From Microvirga antarctica (GTDB lineage: Bacteria; Pseudomonadota; Alphaproteobacteria; Rhizobiales; Beijerinckiaceae), in NCBI RefSeq assembly GCF_017921815.1, contig NZ_JAGEMM010000002.1, positions 1 to 64,000 on the forward strand: a DNA stretch of 64,000 nt, read 5' to 3'. The notes beneath the pieces are model-generated. The model made no database searches. It worked only from the letters and a program-made list of their open reading frames with translations, and had not been told where the DNA came from. Each line of letters begins with the position of its first letter. Within the stretch, counting starts at the first letter, position 1. Positions 37,652-46,972 of the stretch are shown piece after piece. The position numbers and the translations under genes are program-made.

Positions 37652-39667
37652 TCATTTTAGGGCATTCGACCGGTCAGCGCTACCGAGCGCGAGGGTGAGC
37701 GCCTGATCGAGGCAAGCGAGAACGTCGCAGCCCAGATGGACGAACCCGGCAGCGCCCGCTGCGCTCAGCGACTCGCCAAGGTCCCCCGGCCGACCGGCGA
37801 CATAGATGGCCGCTGCGCCCGCAGCCTTCAGCGCCGCGACCGCCGCCACGCCGTCTGTCTGGTAGGCCTCGTCCGGCGCGCAGAGGCAGGCAAGCGAAGC
37901 GCCGCTTGTGCGGAAGGCGTCAAGCAGTGTGGCGAGCGTCTGGTCGCCGTCTGCCATCACGGTCTCGATCCCGCCGGCCTCGAACAGGTTCTTGGCGAAA
38001 GTCGCCCGCGCCGTGAAGCTGGCTGGGCGGCCGAGCGTCGCGAGAAACAAGCGCGGCGGGCTGCCGGTCTTGGCCGCATGGGCATCGGCCCGGTCGCGCA
38101 GAAGCTCGAAGGGTTCGGCATCGCGCGAGGAGGGCAGGGGCGCGACCGCCACCGGGTCCGGACCGTTGGCGGTTTTGGCAAGGTCGGACAGGCTGGAGCC
38201 CGCGGCCGCATCCGCGATCAGGCCCGAAAACGGCGTCGGGCTCGCGGGCGCGGCAGGCTCTCCGGCGGGGGAACGGGAGGAGTTTGCGGCAGGCGGCCAC
38301 AAGGGCGAGGGCCTGAGAACCGCAACCGGGCCCTCATGGAGGTTGGGAAACTCGCTGGTGCCGGTGATGGGGTCCCGGCGCGTGGCAATGTCCTTGTCGC
38401 GGGTGGCGCGGGTCGCCGCGATGTCGCGCTGGAGCGCGCCGGTCTTGAGAATTTCGAGAAGGCCGCCATCGCGCTCGATCCCCTGGAAGATCGCCCAGGC
38501 CTTCTCGCACAAGGCATCGGTCAGCGCCTCGAACCCACCCGCGCCGGAGGCCGGGTCCTCGACCCGGGCGAGATGGGCCTCCTCCAACAGGATGAGATGG
38601 GTGTTGCGTGCCACCCGCCGGGCGAAGGCATCCGGCAGACCGAGGGCTGCCGTAAAGGGCAGGATGGTGATGGCGTCGGCGCCGCCAAGACCGGCCGAAA
38701 AAGTCGACAGCGTCGCCCGCAGCATGTTGACCCACGGATCGCGCCGCGTCGTCGTCCGCCAGGACGTTTCCGCATGAAGCCGGACCGGCCTCGGGGTCAG
38801 GCCGCAGGCCTGCTCGACACGGGCCCACAGGCATCGAAGCGCCCTGAATTTCGCCACCGTGAGAAACTCGTCGGAATCCGCCACGAGCAGGAAGGAGAGC
38901 GCGTCCCGTCCAGTCTCGAGCGGCACGCCGCCAGCCTCCAGCGCCCGCCAATAGGCGACGCCCGTGGCGAGCACGGCCGCCAGCTCCATGGCCTCGCTTC
39001 CGCCGGCCTCGTGATAGGGCCGTCCGTCAGCGAGGAACGTGCGGCCCGCAAAGCCACGGTCCGTGAGCGCCTGCTGGGTCTCGACCATCCGGGTCGCAAC
39101 AATGTCCCAGGAGGTCGACAGCACGCCGCTCGCTGCCATTGCGCCGAGCGGATCAAGGCCGAGATCGACCGAGAGGCTGGCGAGCGCGTGGCCGCGTTTG
39201 TCCGCGAGCGCCACGAAGAGCGCCGCGAGCTGCCGGCCGCGCCCGCCCGCATCGAGCCGCAGGTGGATGAGATCGAGCATCACCCCGGACAGGGCCCGGT
39301 CGAGGTCTTCCACGGTGCCGAGGGAAAGGCCGAAGCCGCGCGCGGCAGGGGCCCGGTCGCAGACGAGGGTGAGGGAATCCGCGCCCCCGGCCAGGTCCGT
39401 CAGCGCAAGGGCATTGGCCTCGGCGAGATCCGGATGGTCGACACGCTGGGCGATCCGCCAGGCGCCGGCTGTTTCCCGCTGGACGGGCCGGCTGGCCGCG
39501 GCCCGCTCATAGAGGGGCTCGATCGTGATGCCGTCATACGTCCGTCCGACGAGCACCCGCTCGAAATCCGCCCCCTTGAGAACAGTCTCGACCCGTCGGC
39601 GCCAGTCCTCGCGGGTCGCTGCCGGAAAGTCGTTGGTCAGGAAAGAGGCGGGGCGCTGATCTGTCAT
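37652..39667 (-). CDS. mutA: Methylmalonyl-CoA mutase small subunit
   Basis: The 671-residue protein is the non-catalytic partner of the large subunit. It shares the barrel domain (FPAATREDWRRRVETVLKGADFERV, TLSTFSAGLGGADAITILPF and LILLEEAHLARVEDPASG) but lacks the DGHDRG B12 motif; the C-terminal domain (LATLGRPASFTARATFAKNLF) is cobalamin-like without the ligating His. This is the usual heterodimer pattern. It is the first gene of the mutase operon on the minus strand, 129 bp after the DUF2267 gene, and has a Pro/Ala-rich linker near residues 440-490. Confidence 0.93.
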   Translation of the reverse strand: MTDQRPASFLTNDFPAATREDWRRRVETVLKGADFERVLVGRTYDGITIEPLYERAAASRPVQRETAGAWRIAQRVDHPDLAEANALALTDLAGGADSLTLVCDRAPAARGFGLSLGTVEDLDRALSGVMLDLIHLRLDAGGRGRQLAALFVALADKRGHALASLSVDLGLDPLGAMAASGVLSTSWDIVATRMVETQQALTDRGFAGRTFLADGRPYHEAGGSEAMELAAVLATGVAYWRALEAGGVPLETGRDALSFLLVADSDEFLTVAKFRALRCLWARVEQACGLTPRPVRLHAETSWRTTTRRDPWVNMLRATLSTFSAGLGGADAITILPFTAALGLPDAFARRVARNTHLILLEEAHLARVEDPASGAGGFEALTDALCEKAWAIFQGIERDGGLLEILKTGALQRDIAATRATRDKDIATRRDPITGTSEFPNLHEGPVAVLRPSPLWPPAANSSRSPAGEPAAPASPTPFSGLIADAAAGSSLSDLAKTANGPDPVAVAPLPSSRDAEPFELLRDRADAHAAKTGSPPRLFLATLGRPASFTARATFAKNLFEAGGIETVMADGDQTLATLLDAFRTSGASLACLCAPDEAYQTDGVAAVAALKAAGAAAIYVAGRPGDLGESLSAAGAAGFVHLGCDVLACLDQALTLALGSADRSNALK

Positions 39668-39796
39668 CGGGTCCTGGCAGGCGGTGAACAGGCACGGAAT
39701 GACGGGCAGACCGCGGGGGTCGTCCCGTCATGGCCTGTGAGTTATCGCAGGCCGCCGGGCCGATGGCCACTCGGCGGCCGCCCGTTTTTTCTCAGC

Positions 39797-40177
39797 TCAG
39801 ACGAACTGCGCGAGGCCCGGGATCGAGCCGACGATGGGTCCCATCACGTCCTCGCCGGCCTTTTCGCGGCCGAAGGCGAGCAGTTCGTGGCCGAGCGGCT
39901 GCATCTGGCCCATCGACACGCCGGCGCCCATCAGCTTGCTGCCGAGCGCCATGACGCCGCCGCCGAGCGATCCCATCATGCCCATGAGGCCCCCGCCGCC
40001 ACCCGATTCCGCCAGCGCGATGGCGTCGGCAGCGCCCGGAAAGGCCGCCAGAAGCTGGTTGACCTCTGCGGCCGGGCCCTCCTTCTGGAGATAGGCGAGA
40101 ATGATGCCGATCGCCTTGCGGGCCGTTTCGGCATCGAGGCCGGTCTTCTCTGTCACCCGTGCGATCAATTCTTCCAC
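39797..40177 (-). CDS. DUF2267-like small glycine-rich protein
   Basis: The 126-residue product is encoded from a GTG at 40177 with a strong GAGGAG ribosome site at 40184-40189, giving VEELIARVTEKTGLDAETARKA. The open frame runs far upstream on this strand as the shadow of the ATPase and peptidase genes, which hides the real start. The N-terminal helix pair and a glycine-rich middle (SGGGGGLMGMMGSLGGG) resemble DUF2267/DUF2780-type small proteins. Function is unknown. The mutase operon starts 129 bp further on. Confidence 0.75.
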   Translation of the reverse strand: MEELIARVTEKTGLDAETARKAIGIILAYLQKEGPAAEVNQLLAAFPGAADAIALAESGGGGGLMGMMGSLGGGVMALGSKLMGAGVSMGQMQPLGHELLAFGREKAGEDVMGPIVGSIPGLAQFV

Positions 40178-40183
40178 GTGATT

Positions 40184-40189
40184 CTCCTC
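40184..40189 (-). promoter_or_regulatory. Strong ribosome-binding site deciding a GTG start
   Basis: GAGGAG on the minus strand lies 6 bases before the GTG at 40177, the best match to the anti-SD sequence near any in-frame start codon of this gene, and fixes the translation start. Confidence 0.8.
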
Positions 40190-40306
40190 AACCGTGTCGT
40201 GTTCAGGCGATAGTTCGCTGTGCGGCCTCCCGAAATCAAGTGAGACCGGGAGTAGAATCCGACGCGGGCATTGCTTAGAGTCGGCGGCCACGACCGGAGA
40301 CCGACG

Positions 40307-41875
40307 ATGCGCGAAGACGCCAAGATGCTGGATGGCAAGATGCTGGATGGCAAGATCCTGATCGGCAAAAGCACGAAGCTCGAAACGCTCGACTTGAAGC
40401 TCGCCAATCGGCACGGGCTGATCACCGGGGCGACCGGCACCGGCAAGACGGTGTCGCTGCAGGTGCTGGCGGAGGGCTTCTCCAATGCGGGGGTGCCGGT
40501 CTTTGCCTCCGACATCAAGGGCGACCTGTCGGGGGTGGCAGCCCCCGGCACCGGCAAGGAGGCCTTCGTCAAGCGCGCCGCGGAAGTGGGCATCGACTAC
40601 GTGCCGGACCGGTTCCCGGTCGAGTTCTGGGACCTGTTCGGCGAACAGGGGCATCGGGTCCGCGCGACCATCTCCGAAATGGGGCCGCTGCTGCTGTCGC
40701 GCCTGCTCGATCTCAACGACACGCAGGAGGGCGTGCTCAACATCGCGTTCCGCATCGCCGACGAGCAGGGCCTGCTGCTGCTCGATCTCAAGGATCTGCG
40801 CGCGCTGCTGCAACTCGTGGCCGAAAACGCGCAGGATCTCACCACGACCTATGGCAACGTCTCGAAGGCGACCGTCGGCACCATCCAGCGGCAGTTGCTG
40901 GTGCTCGAAAACCAGAAGGGCGAGGAGTTTCTCGGCGAGCCGGCGCTCGACATCAAGGATCTGATGCGCAAGGACCGCGATGGACGCGGTGTCATCAACA
41001 TCCTGGCGGCCGATCGGCTGATGAACAACCCGCGGCTCTACGCGACCTTCCTGCTCTGGCTGATGTCGGAGCTGTTTGAGGAACTGCCGGAGGTGGGCGA
41101 TCTCGATCAGCCGAAACTGGTGTTCTTCTTCGATGAAGCCCACCTGTTGTTCAGCGATGCGCCGAAGGTGCTGCTGGAAACGGTGGAGCGCGTGGTCCGG
41201 TTGATCCGCTCGAAAGGCGTCGGCGTCTATTTCATCACCCAGAACCCGATGGACGTTCCGGAATCCGTGCTGGCCCAGCTGGGCAACCGGGTGCAGCACG
41301 CGCTTCGAGCCTATACGCCGCGCGAACAGAAGGCGGTGCGCGTCGCCGCCCAGACGTTCCGGCAGAATCCCGCTTTCGATACCGAGAAGGCGATCACCGA
41401 TCTTGGCGTCGGCGAAGCGCTGGTCTCGACCCTCGAGGGCAAGGGCTCGCCCTCCATGGTCGAGCGCACCCTGATCGCGCCGCCCATGGGGCAGGTCGGG
41501 CCGATCGATGCGGCCGAGCGCCAACGCATCATCGCGGCCAGTCCACTGCGGGGCAAATACGAGCAGAGCATCGATTCGGAATCGGCCTACGAATTGCTGG
41601 CCAAGCGCGCCGAGAAGGCCGCAGCCGACGCGCAGGAAGCCAATGGCAGCGGCGGTCTGCTCGATATGCTGGGCGGCCTGTTCGGCAGCGGGCCGGCCCG
41701 CAAGGGTTCCATGACCGTGACGCAGCGTGTCACCCGCGAGGTGACGCGCACCGTCGTCAACCAGACGGTGGGCTCGCTCGCAGCCCAGATCGGCAAATCC
41801 ATCGGCGGTCGCCAGGGCAGCTCCATCGGCCGCGCCATTGTCCGGGGCACCCTCGGCGGATTGCTGCGACGTTAG
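40307..41875 (+). CDS. HerA/DUF853-like ATPase
   Basis: The 522-residue P-loop ATPase has Walker [13 protein letters not shown], Walker [13 protein letters not shown], a sensor stretch [17 protein letters not shown] and the arginine-finger region [13 protein letters not shown]. It belongs to the helicase HerA-like C-terminal (DUF853) family, whose cellular role is not well defined; it is not part of a HerA-NurA pair, since no nuclease gene is nearby. The C-terminal 90 residues include [16 protein letters not shown] and repeated [14 protein letters not shown]. The N-terminus has the pentapeptide MLDGK twice. I used the ATG at 40307. Confidence 0.9.
   Translation: MREDAKMLDGKMLDGKILIGKSTKLETLDLKLANRHGLITGATGTGKTVSLQVLAEGFSNAGVPVFASDIKGDLSGVAAPGTGKEAFVKRAAEVGIDYVPDRFPVEFWDLFGEQGHRVRATISEMGPLLLSRLLDLNDTQEGVLNIAFRIADEQGLLLLDLKDLRALLQLVAENAQDLTTTYGNVSKATVGTIQRQLLVLENQKGEEFLGEPALDIKDLMRKDRDGRGVINILAADRLMNNPRLYATFLLWLMSELFEELPEVGDLDQPKLVFFFDEAHLLFSDAPKVLLETVERVVRLIRSKGVGVYFITQNPMDVPESVLAQLGNRVQHALRAYTPREQKAVRVAAQTFRQNPAFDTEKAITDLGVGEALVSTLEGKGSPSMVERTLIAPPMGQVGPIDAAERQRIIAASPLRGKYEQSIDSESAYELLAKRAEKAAADAQEANGSGGLLDMLGGLFGSGPARKGSMTVTQRVTREVTRTVVNQTVGSLAAQIGKSIGGRQGSSIGRAIVRGTLGGLLRR
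40322..40351 (+). repeat. Perfect 15-bp tandem duplication in the ATPase N-terminus
   Basis: AAGATGCTGGATGGC occurs twice head to tail and encodes the repeated pentapeptide (K)MLDG(K). It is in frame and harmless to the reading frame, probably a small slippage duplication. Confidence 0.9.
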
Positions 41876-41968
41876 CCAGCGGCAGACCCGCCTCAACCTC
41901 TCTTGCGACAGCGCTGCTCCTGGGGCTAGCTGTGCGCTCGTTTCAGTCCAGCAGGTAACGCTTCCATC

Positions 41969-43363
41969 ATGTCCCATTCCGACCAAGCCCTCGATCAGGT
42001 TCTCGCGCGGATCGATTCCGATCTCGACACCTCGCTCGCCCGCCTTTTCCAGTGGCTCAAAATGCCCTCGATCTCGACCGACCCGGCCTATCAGGACGAT
42101 TGCCGCCGGGCCGGGCAATGGCTGGTGGACGAACTCAACGGGATGGGCGTCAAGACGGCGCTCCGCGAGACCGGTGGCCATCCGGCCGTCGTCGGGCATG
42201 TGGCGGGCGACGCGAAGGCCCATGTGCTGTTCTACGGGCATTACGACGTGCAGCCGGTCGACCCGCTGGACCAATGGGAGACGCCGCCCTTCGAGCCCCG
42301 GATGGCGACATTGCCGGACGGCCGCAAGGTCATCAGCGCGCGCGGCGCGTCGGACGACAAGGGGCAGGTGCTGACCTTCGTGGAAGCCTGCCGCGCGTGG
42401 AAGGCCGTCACCGGCTCCCTGCCCATCGGCATCACCTTCCTCGTCGAGGGCGCGGAGGAGGACGGGTCGAAGTTCCTGCCGGAATTCGTCGAGGCCAACA
42501 AGGACGAGCTGAAGGCCGATGTGGCTTTGGTCTGCGATACGGGCATGTGGGATGGCGCGACGCCTGCCATCACCTCGTCGTTGCGCGGCATGGTCTACCA
42601 GGAGGTGATCGTGCGCTGCGCCGACCGGGATCTGCATTCCGGCCAGTTCGGCGGCGCGGCGCGAAACCCCATCCATGTGCTGGCAAAAATCATCGCCGAC
42701 ATTCACGAGGAGTCCGGCCGCATCACCATCAAGGATTTCTACGACGGCGTTCCGGAGACGCCGAGCCAGGTTCTCGAACAATGGAAGCAGCTCAACCTGA
42801 CGGAGGAGGAGTTCCTCGGTCAGGTCGGGCTGCGGCACTCGGCCGGCGAGAAGGATCGCATGCTCATCGAGCAGATCCAGTCGCGCCCGACCTGCGACGT
42901 CAACGGCATCATCGGCGGCTACACGGGCGAGGGCACCAAGACGGTGATCGCGGCCGAAGCGCGCTGCAAGATCTCGTTCCGCCTCGTGGGCGACCAGGAC
43001 CCTCAGGCGATCTCGGACAATTTCCAGGCTTTCGTGGAAGCGCGCATTCCCGCCGATTGCACGGTGGAGTTCATCCGCCACAAGGGCTCGCGCGCGCAAT
43101 CGCTGCCGCAGGACTTCCCCGCTCTCATCGCCGCGAAGGCCGCTTTGCATGACGAGTGGAAGGTTGATCCAATCGTCATCGGCATGGGCGGCTCGATCCC
43201 CATCGGCGGCGATTTCAAGCGCACGCTCGGCCTCGATACGCTGTTCGTCGGCTTCAGCCTCGACGACGATCGCATTCACTCGCCGAACGAGAAATACGAC
43301 CTCAAGAGCTTCCACAAGGGAACGAGGTCGTGGGCGCGCATCCTCGCGGCGCTCGCCTCCTGA
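41969..43363 (+). CDS. M20 family dipeptidase/peptidase
   Basis: The 464-residue protein is a zinc-dependent M20 peptidase of the cytosolic carnosinase-like (CNDP-like) branch. Metal-site motifs: YGHYDVQPV, RGASDDKGQ, LVEGAEEDGS (catalytic Glu followed by a metal Glu), CDTGMWDG and SPNEKYDL near the C-terminus. The dimerisation insert (DLHSGQFGGAARNPIH) is present. It hydrolyses dipeptides or related amides in the cytoplasm. It ends 50 bp from the stop of the convergent RTX protease, with a strong hairpin between. Confidence 0.94.
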   Translation: MSHSDQALDQVLARIDSDLDTSLARLFQWLKMPSISTDPAYQDDCRRAGQWLVDELNGMGVKTALRETGGHPAVVGHVAGDAKAHVLFYGHYDVQPVDPLDQWETPPFEPRMATLPDGRKVISARGASDDKGQVLTFVEACRAWKAVTGSLPIGITFLVEGAEEDGSKFLPEFVEANKDELKADVALVCDTGMWDGATPAITSSLRGMVYQEVIVRCADRDLHSGQFGGAARNPIHVLAKIIADIHEESGRITIKDFYDGVPETPSQVLEQWKQLNLTEEEFLGQVGLRHSAGEKDRMLIEQIQSRPTCDVNGIIGGYTGEGTKTVIAAEARCKISFRLVGDQDPQAISDNFQAFVEARIPADCTVEFIRHKGSRAQSLPQDFPALIAAKAALHDEWKVDPIVIGMGGSIPIGGDFKRTLGLDTLFVGFSLDDDRIHSPNEKYDLKSFHKGTRSWARILAALAS

Positions 43364-43372
43364 TCAGGTCAG

Positions 43373-43407
43373 CAGCCGCACCGATGCGGAGCGCGTCGGT
43401 GCGGCTG
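43373..43407. repeat. Perfect 12-bp inverted repeat between convergent genes
   Basis: CAGCCGCACCGA and its exact complement TCGGTGCGGCTG enclose an 11-base loop. The hairpin sits between the stop codons of the M20 peptidase (43363) and the RTX protease (43414). It has no T-run, so it may act as a bidirectional mRNA end or 3' stabiliser rather than as a standard terminator. Confidence 0.75.
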
Positions 43408-43413
43408 GCGCGC

Positions 43414-45810
43414 TCACACGATATGAAAATCGTGCGACGTCAGATGGAGATGCTTGTTCACGACCGCGAACTTGACGGCAGCCTTCGCGCCGGTGCCGTC
43501 GGCATCGTAGGCAACCACGCCTGATTTGCTGTCATAGAGAATGCGATCGGATGCGTCGTGCGCCTTCGCGCCGATCCAGAAGGCGTCTTTCTTCAGCGTT
43601 CCAGCCTTGCCGACCGTCTTGAAGACGGTGCGCGCGAGGTTGATCGTGTCAGACGGCACATGGAAATCGACGATGCGATCGACGTTCTTCTTGCCGTCAA
43701 GACGGCTGTCGAAGATGAAGACATCGTTGCCTGCGCCACCGGCCAGGACATCGTTGCTCAGCCCGCCATAGAGCGTGTCGTTGCCGCCGCCACCAGACAA
43801 GTGATCTCTCGCTTTTGTCCCGCGCAGAATACGCGGCGTCGTCGTGGGGTGAGGGGTGCCCGTGTTTGCCGGATCGGTCGCCTCCAGCCGATCCTCAACG
43901 CCGATGACGAAATGCGCCTTGCAGAACAGCCCGTCGGGATCCGTCGCCGAGATGTCGATGCCGTAGGATGTGCGTGATTCGTAATCGAGGGGCTTTGCCA
44001 GAACGAGATTGTCGCCCTGGAGTGAAAACGTTCCGCCGCCATCGTCTTCAACACGAAAGGTGAGTTTGTCGCCATCCGGATCGTAGGCGGACACTTTCCC
44101 GACGACAGCGCCCACCGGCGTGGTCTCGGCGATGCTGACGGTCGACAAGAGGACGGTCGCGGGGGGCCTCTCGACGACATCTCCCACATCAATCGTGAAC
44201 GTGGTGGTGGTGGTGAGCCCGCCGACATCCGTCCCTTCGACGGTGATGACATGCTGATGGGCATCCTCGTAGTCGAGTTTCTTGGCCAGGACGAGCTTGT
44301 CGCCGTCGATCCTGAAATAATCGCCGGGATTGGACGTGAGCCGGTAGGTGAGTGAATCTCCCTCAGGGTCTTCTCCGGAAAGGACACCAATCACCTTGTT
44401 CAAGGGTGCATTCTCGTTGACGTTGCTTTTGGACAGGATGACGGCGGTCGGTGCCGTGTTGCCGCCGAGAACGATCGTCCGATCTGCGAATTTCGCCACT
44501 CTGACGCTGACGAGCTTGTCTTCGCCGTCCCCATCCGTTCGCTGATCTGCGACCAGGAAGGTACCGTCGGTTTGATGGGTCATGACGTAGTTCGCGAAAG
44601 CGCCGGAAAAAACCGCCGTATCGGTGCCGTCTCCACCGTCCAAGATGTCGTTGCCGGCGCGGCCCTCCATCGTATCCTGGCCTGCATAGCCGCGCAGCAC
44701 GTTGATGCCCTGGTTTCCGCGGATCGTGTCATCCCCGCGTCCACCGACGGCATTCTCGATGAGCGACCGGGGATCGTCGTTCGCCAACAGGGCATTGTAG
44801 ACATTGCCGCGCGCGGTGTAGCTCTCTTCGTTGAGAGAACCGAGCCACGTCCGCTGGGGCTCGCTGAACGTCGAATAGGCACCGGGGTTCAGATCGATCT
44901 TCAGGTTCGTCGCGTAGGCGGAGAGATCGTAGGTGTCGGTCCCGCCGCCGTCCCAGATGGTCTCTAAAATCTTGTTGGCGCTGGCATCCGTCACGTCGCC
45001 CCCGCCGGGGCGGCCCTGCGCGACGCCGTCGACGATGGCCTCGCCGGTGTCCGGGCTCCAAGTATAAACCGTGTTGGCGGCGCGAAACGTGTAGTTGGCG
45101 CCATAGAGATGCTGCAGCCCCGCAATGTCCAGCATCATGTAAGTCTGCGGATAGTGGAACCGATAGGTCTCAGTCGCCGCAAGGGAGCTGGGCTCGACCT
45201 CGGGCGCATAATGAGTGGTCATCACGGAATATTCGAGGAAATCCTTGTCGAGCGGCAAGGCGACATCTTCGGGCTCGTCCACAGCGTCGCCGTGCTTCAG
45301 CCCCAATGCGTGGGCGAACTCATGCATGGCAGCTTTGTAGCCCCAGGTTCCGATCAGGGGATTGCGGCGCAGGTAGTTCACATCCACGCTGTCGCCGAAC
45401 CAGACGTCGCCAGCCCGGAAGTCCTGAACTGTGATGGGGTAATAGGCATGTGCGGTCGGATTGCCCTTGGTCGAATGGGCAATCATGATTTCGGTGTCGG
45501 CGTATCCCGAGGTTGTCTCGGTGAACACAAGGTTGGTGAAACCTTCGATCGGTGTCAGCCTCATCCAGGGCGTCCCGGCATCGCTCGTGCCATGGATAAA
45601 TTCGCGCGTCGCCTTTTGCATCTGTGCGGAGACCGGCTGAAAACCGAAGAGCGGTTCAGAATGGCCGCCGTAATCCGTCGCGTAGGCCGAGGCGGTCTGG
45701 GGGAACGTATAATTCAGGGTGGTCCGGTCCCAGTGCCACCCTGAGAGCACGCCGTCGACATAGGCGTTTCCCGTACGGTTGTGGTCGTATGAATTGGATG
45801 AAACAGCCAT
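43414..45810 (-). CDS. Serralysin-type RTX metalloprotease (M10B) with cadherin-like repeats
   Basis: The 798-residue protein carries the metzincin zinc site HEFAHALGLKHGD (near residue 162) and the Met-turn YSVMTTHY, so it should be an active M10 peptidase. RTX nonapeptides (GGRGDDTIRGNQG, GGDGTDTAVF) follow at about 360-430. Two cadherin-like domains then occur at about 450-680 (NENAPLNKVIGVLSGEDPEGDSLTYRL and a similar copy), and a second RTX set near 710-745 (GGGGNDTLYGG). The C-terminus (SHDFHIV) fits type I export. No Sec signal is seen. The ATG at 45810 has AGGA upstream. GC in sampled lines is 50-57%, below neighbouring genes, suggesting acquisition. No secretion genes are adjacent. 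Confidence 0.9.
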   Translation of the reverse strand: MAVSSNSYDHNRTGNAYVDGVLSGWHWDRTTLNYTFPQTASAYATDYGGHSEPLFGFQPVSAQMQKATREFIHGTSDAGTPWMRLTPIEGFTNLVFTETTSGYADTEIMIAHSTKGNPTAHAYYPITVQDFRAGDVWFGDSVDVNYLRRNPLIGTWGYKAAMHEFAHALGLKHGDAVDEPEDVALPLDKDFLEYSVMTTHYAPEVEPSSLAATETYRFHYPQTYMMLDIAGLQHLYGANYTFRAANTVYTWSPDTGEAIVDGVAQGRPGGGDVTDASANKILETIWDGGGTDTYDLSAYATNLKIDLNPGAYSTFSEPQRTWLGSLNEESYTARGNVYNALLANDDPRSLIENAVGGRGDDTIRGNQGINVLRGYAGQDTMEGRAGNDILDGGDGTDTAVFSGAFANYVMTHQTDGTFLVADQRTDGDGEDKLVSVRVAKFADRTIVLGGNTAPTAVILSKSNVNENAPLNKVIGVLSGEDPEGDSLTYRLTSNPGDYFRIDGDKLVLAKKLDYEDAHQHVITVEGTDVGGLTTTTTFTIDVGDVVERPPATVLLSTVSIAETTPVGAVVGKVSAYDPDGDKLTFRVEDDGGGTFSLQGDNLVLAKPLDYESRTSYGIDISATDPDGLFCKAHFVIGVEDRLEATDPANTGTPHPTTTPRILRGTKARDHLSGGGGNDTLYGGLSNDVLAGGAGNDVFIFDSRLDGKKNVDRIVDFHVPSDTINLARTVFKTVGKAGTLKKDAFWIGAKAHDASDRILYDSKSGVVAYDADGTGAKAAVKFAVVNKHLHLTSHDFHIV

Positions 45811-45834
45811 GATGCAATCCTGAAATAACATTGC

Positions 45835-45862
45835 ATTATATTTTAGTGCGATTAGCTTGCAA
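45835..45862 (-). promoter_or_regulatory. Likely promoter of the RTX protease gene
   Basis: On the minus strand TTGCAA (4/6 match to -35) is followed after 16 bases by a perfect TATAAT (-10), ending 24 bases before the ATG at 45810. The region is strongly AT-rich compared with its surroundings. Confidence 0.6.
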
Positions 45863-46008
45863 GCCTTCGGGTGGCTCATTACTGGAGAGCGGGCATTTTT
45901 GATCTTGGCCCCCGGGGCCTTTGCCTGCATCCCGAGGGGGCTTCCCTTGACGGTTTCGGCCACCCGTTCCCTCGCGGAGCGATGCGCCGCTAGCGGAGAA
46001 CGAACGAC

Positions 46009-46884
46009 ATGGCCTGGTATTCCCAGACTTGGAACTGGTTCGACGGCGCCTGGCATGAGGGCAATCCGCCCATCATCGGCCCGCGCTCGCACGCGGCCTG
46101 GATGGGATCGTCGGTGTTTGACGGGGCGCGCGTCTTCGAGGGCGTGATGCCTGATCTCGACCGCCATTGCGCGCGGGTCAATCGCTCGGCCGGCGTGATG
46201 GGCCTCGCGCCCACCATGGAGCCGGGACGCATCATGGAACTGGTGCGGGAAGGGGCCGCAAAGTTCGCGCCCGGAACCGCGCTCTACGTCAAGCCGATGT
46301 ATTGGGGCGAGGCCGAGGGCATGTCCACCATCGTGCCGGATGCGGCCTCGACCCAGTTCTGCCTCACCCTGTACGAGGCGCCCATGCCGGTGCCGGGCGG
46401 ATTGTCGGTGATGAAATCCAGCTTCCGCCGTCCGACCCTCGACACCATGCCGACCGATGCCAAGGCGGGCTGCCTCTACCCCAACAACGCCCGGGTCCTG
46501 CGCGAGGCCAAGCAGAACGGCTTCGACAACGCGCTCGTCTGCGATGCTCTCGGGAACGTTGCGGAAACCGGAACCTCGAACGTGTTCATGGCCAAGGACG
46601 GGGTGGTCTTCACGCCGGCGGCCAACGGCACCTTTCTCAACGGCATCACCCGCCAGCGCGTGATCCAGCTGCTGCGCGACGACAAGGTCGAGGTGGTCGA
46701 GGGCTTCCTGCGCTTCGAGGATTTCGCGGGCGCCGACGAGGTCTTCGTCTCGGGCAACTATTCCAAGGTCATGCCGGTCTTGCGGATCGACGACCGGCAC
46801 CTGCAGCCGGGCCGGTTCTACCGGCGGGCGCGCGAGCTGTACTGGGCCTTCGCGCACGACCGGCCGTCCGGCCTCGCCGCCTGA
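46009..46884 (+). CDS. Branched-chain amino acid aminotransferase-like (class IV)
   Basis: The 291-residue PLP enzyme is a fold-type IV aminotransferase. It has the N-terminal GSSVFDGARVFEG, the Lys-containing PTDAKAGCLYPNNARV (Schiff-base Lys), and ETGTSNVFMAKDG with GITRQRVI downstream for phosphate binding. It resembles IlvE-like proteins that transaminate valine, leucine or isoleucine with 2-oxoglutarate, but related D-amino acid transaminases share these motifs. It is divergent from the RTX protease over 198 bp and ends 88 bp before the DUF1194 gene. Confidence 0.88.
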   Translation: MAWYSQTWNWFDGAWHEGNPPIIGPRSHAAWMGSSVFDGARVFEGVMPDLDRHCARVNRSAGVMGLAPTMEPGRIMELVREGAAKFAPGTALYVKPMYWGEAEGMSTIVPDAASTQFCLTLYEAPMPVPGGLSVMKSSFRRPTLDTMPTDAKAGCLYPNNARVLREAKQNGFDNALVCDALGNVAETGTSNVFMAKDGVVFTPAANGTFLNGITRQRVIQLLRDDKVEVVEGFLRFEDFAGADEVFVSGNYSKVMPVLRIDDRHLQPGRFYRRARELYWAFAHDRPSGLAA

Positions 46885-46972
46885 CGACCCCAACGGCTTT
46901 GTGATCGCGACAACCGGCGTTCCGGGGCCTTTTGAGCGCTAGATTGTCTCCCGTCACGGGAGGGAATCGTCG

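Noticed and set aside
40322..40351. Tandem repeat as a phase-variable switch
   Set aside because: The unit is 15 bp, so copy change would not shift the frame, and only two copies exist.
40178..43315. Minus-strand frame of over 1000 codons upstream of the DUF2267-like gene
   Set aside because: It mirrors the HerA-like ATPase and M20 peptidase; only the last 126 codons (39797-40177) have their own start signal and homology.
45811..46893. Upstream extension of the RTX protease frame on the minus strand
   Set aside because: The extension overlaps the aminotransferase gene in antisense and has no homology; the ATG at 45810 has a ribosome site and promoter.
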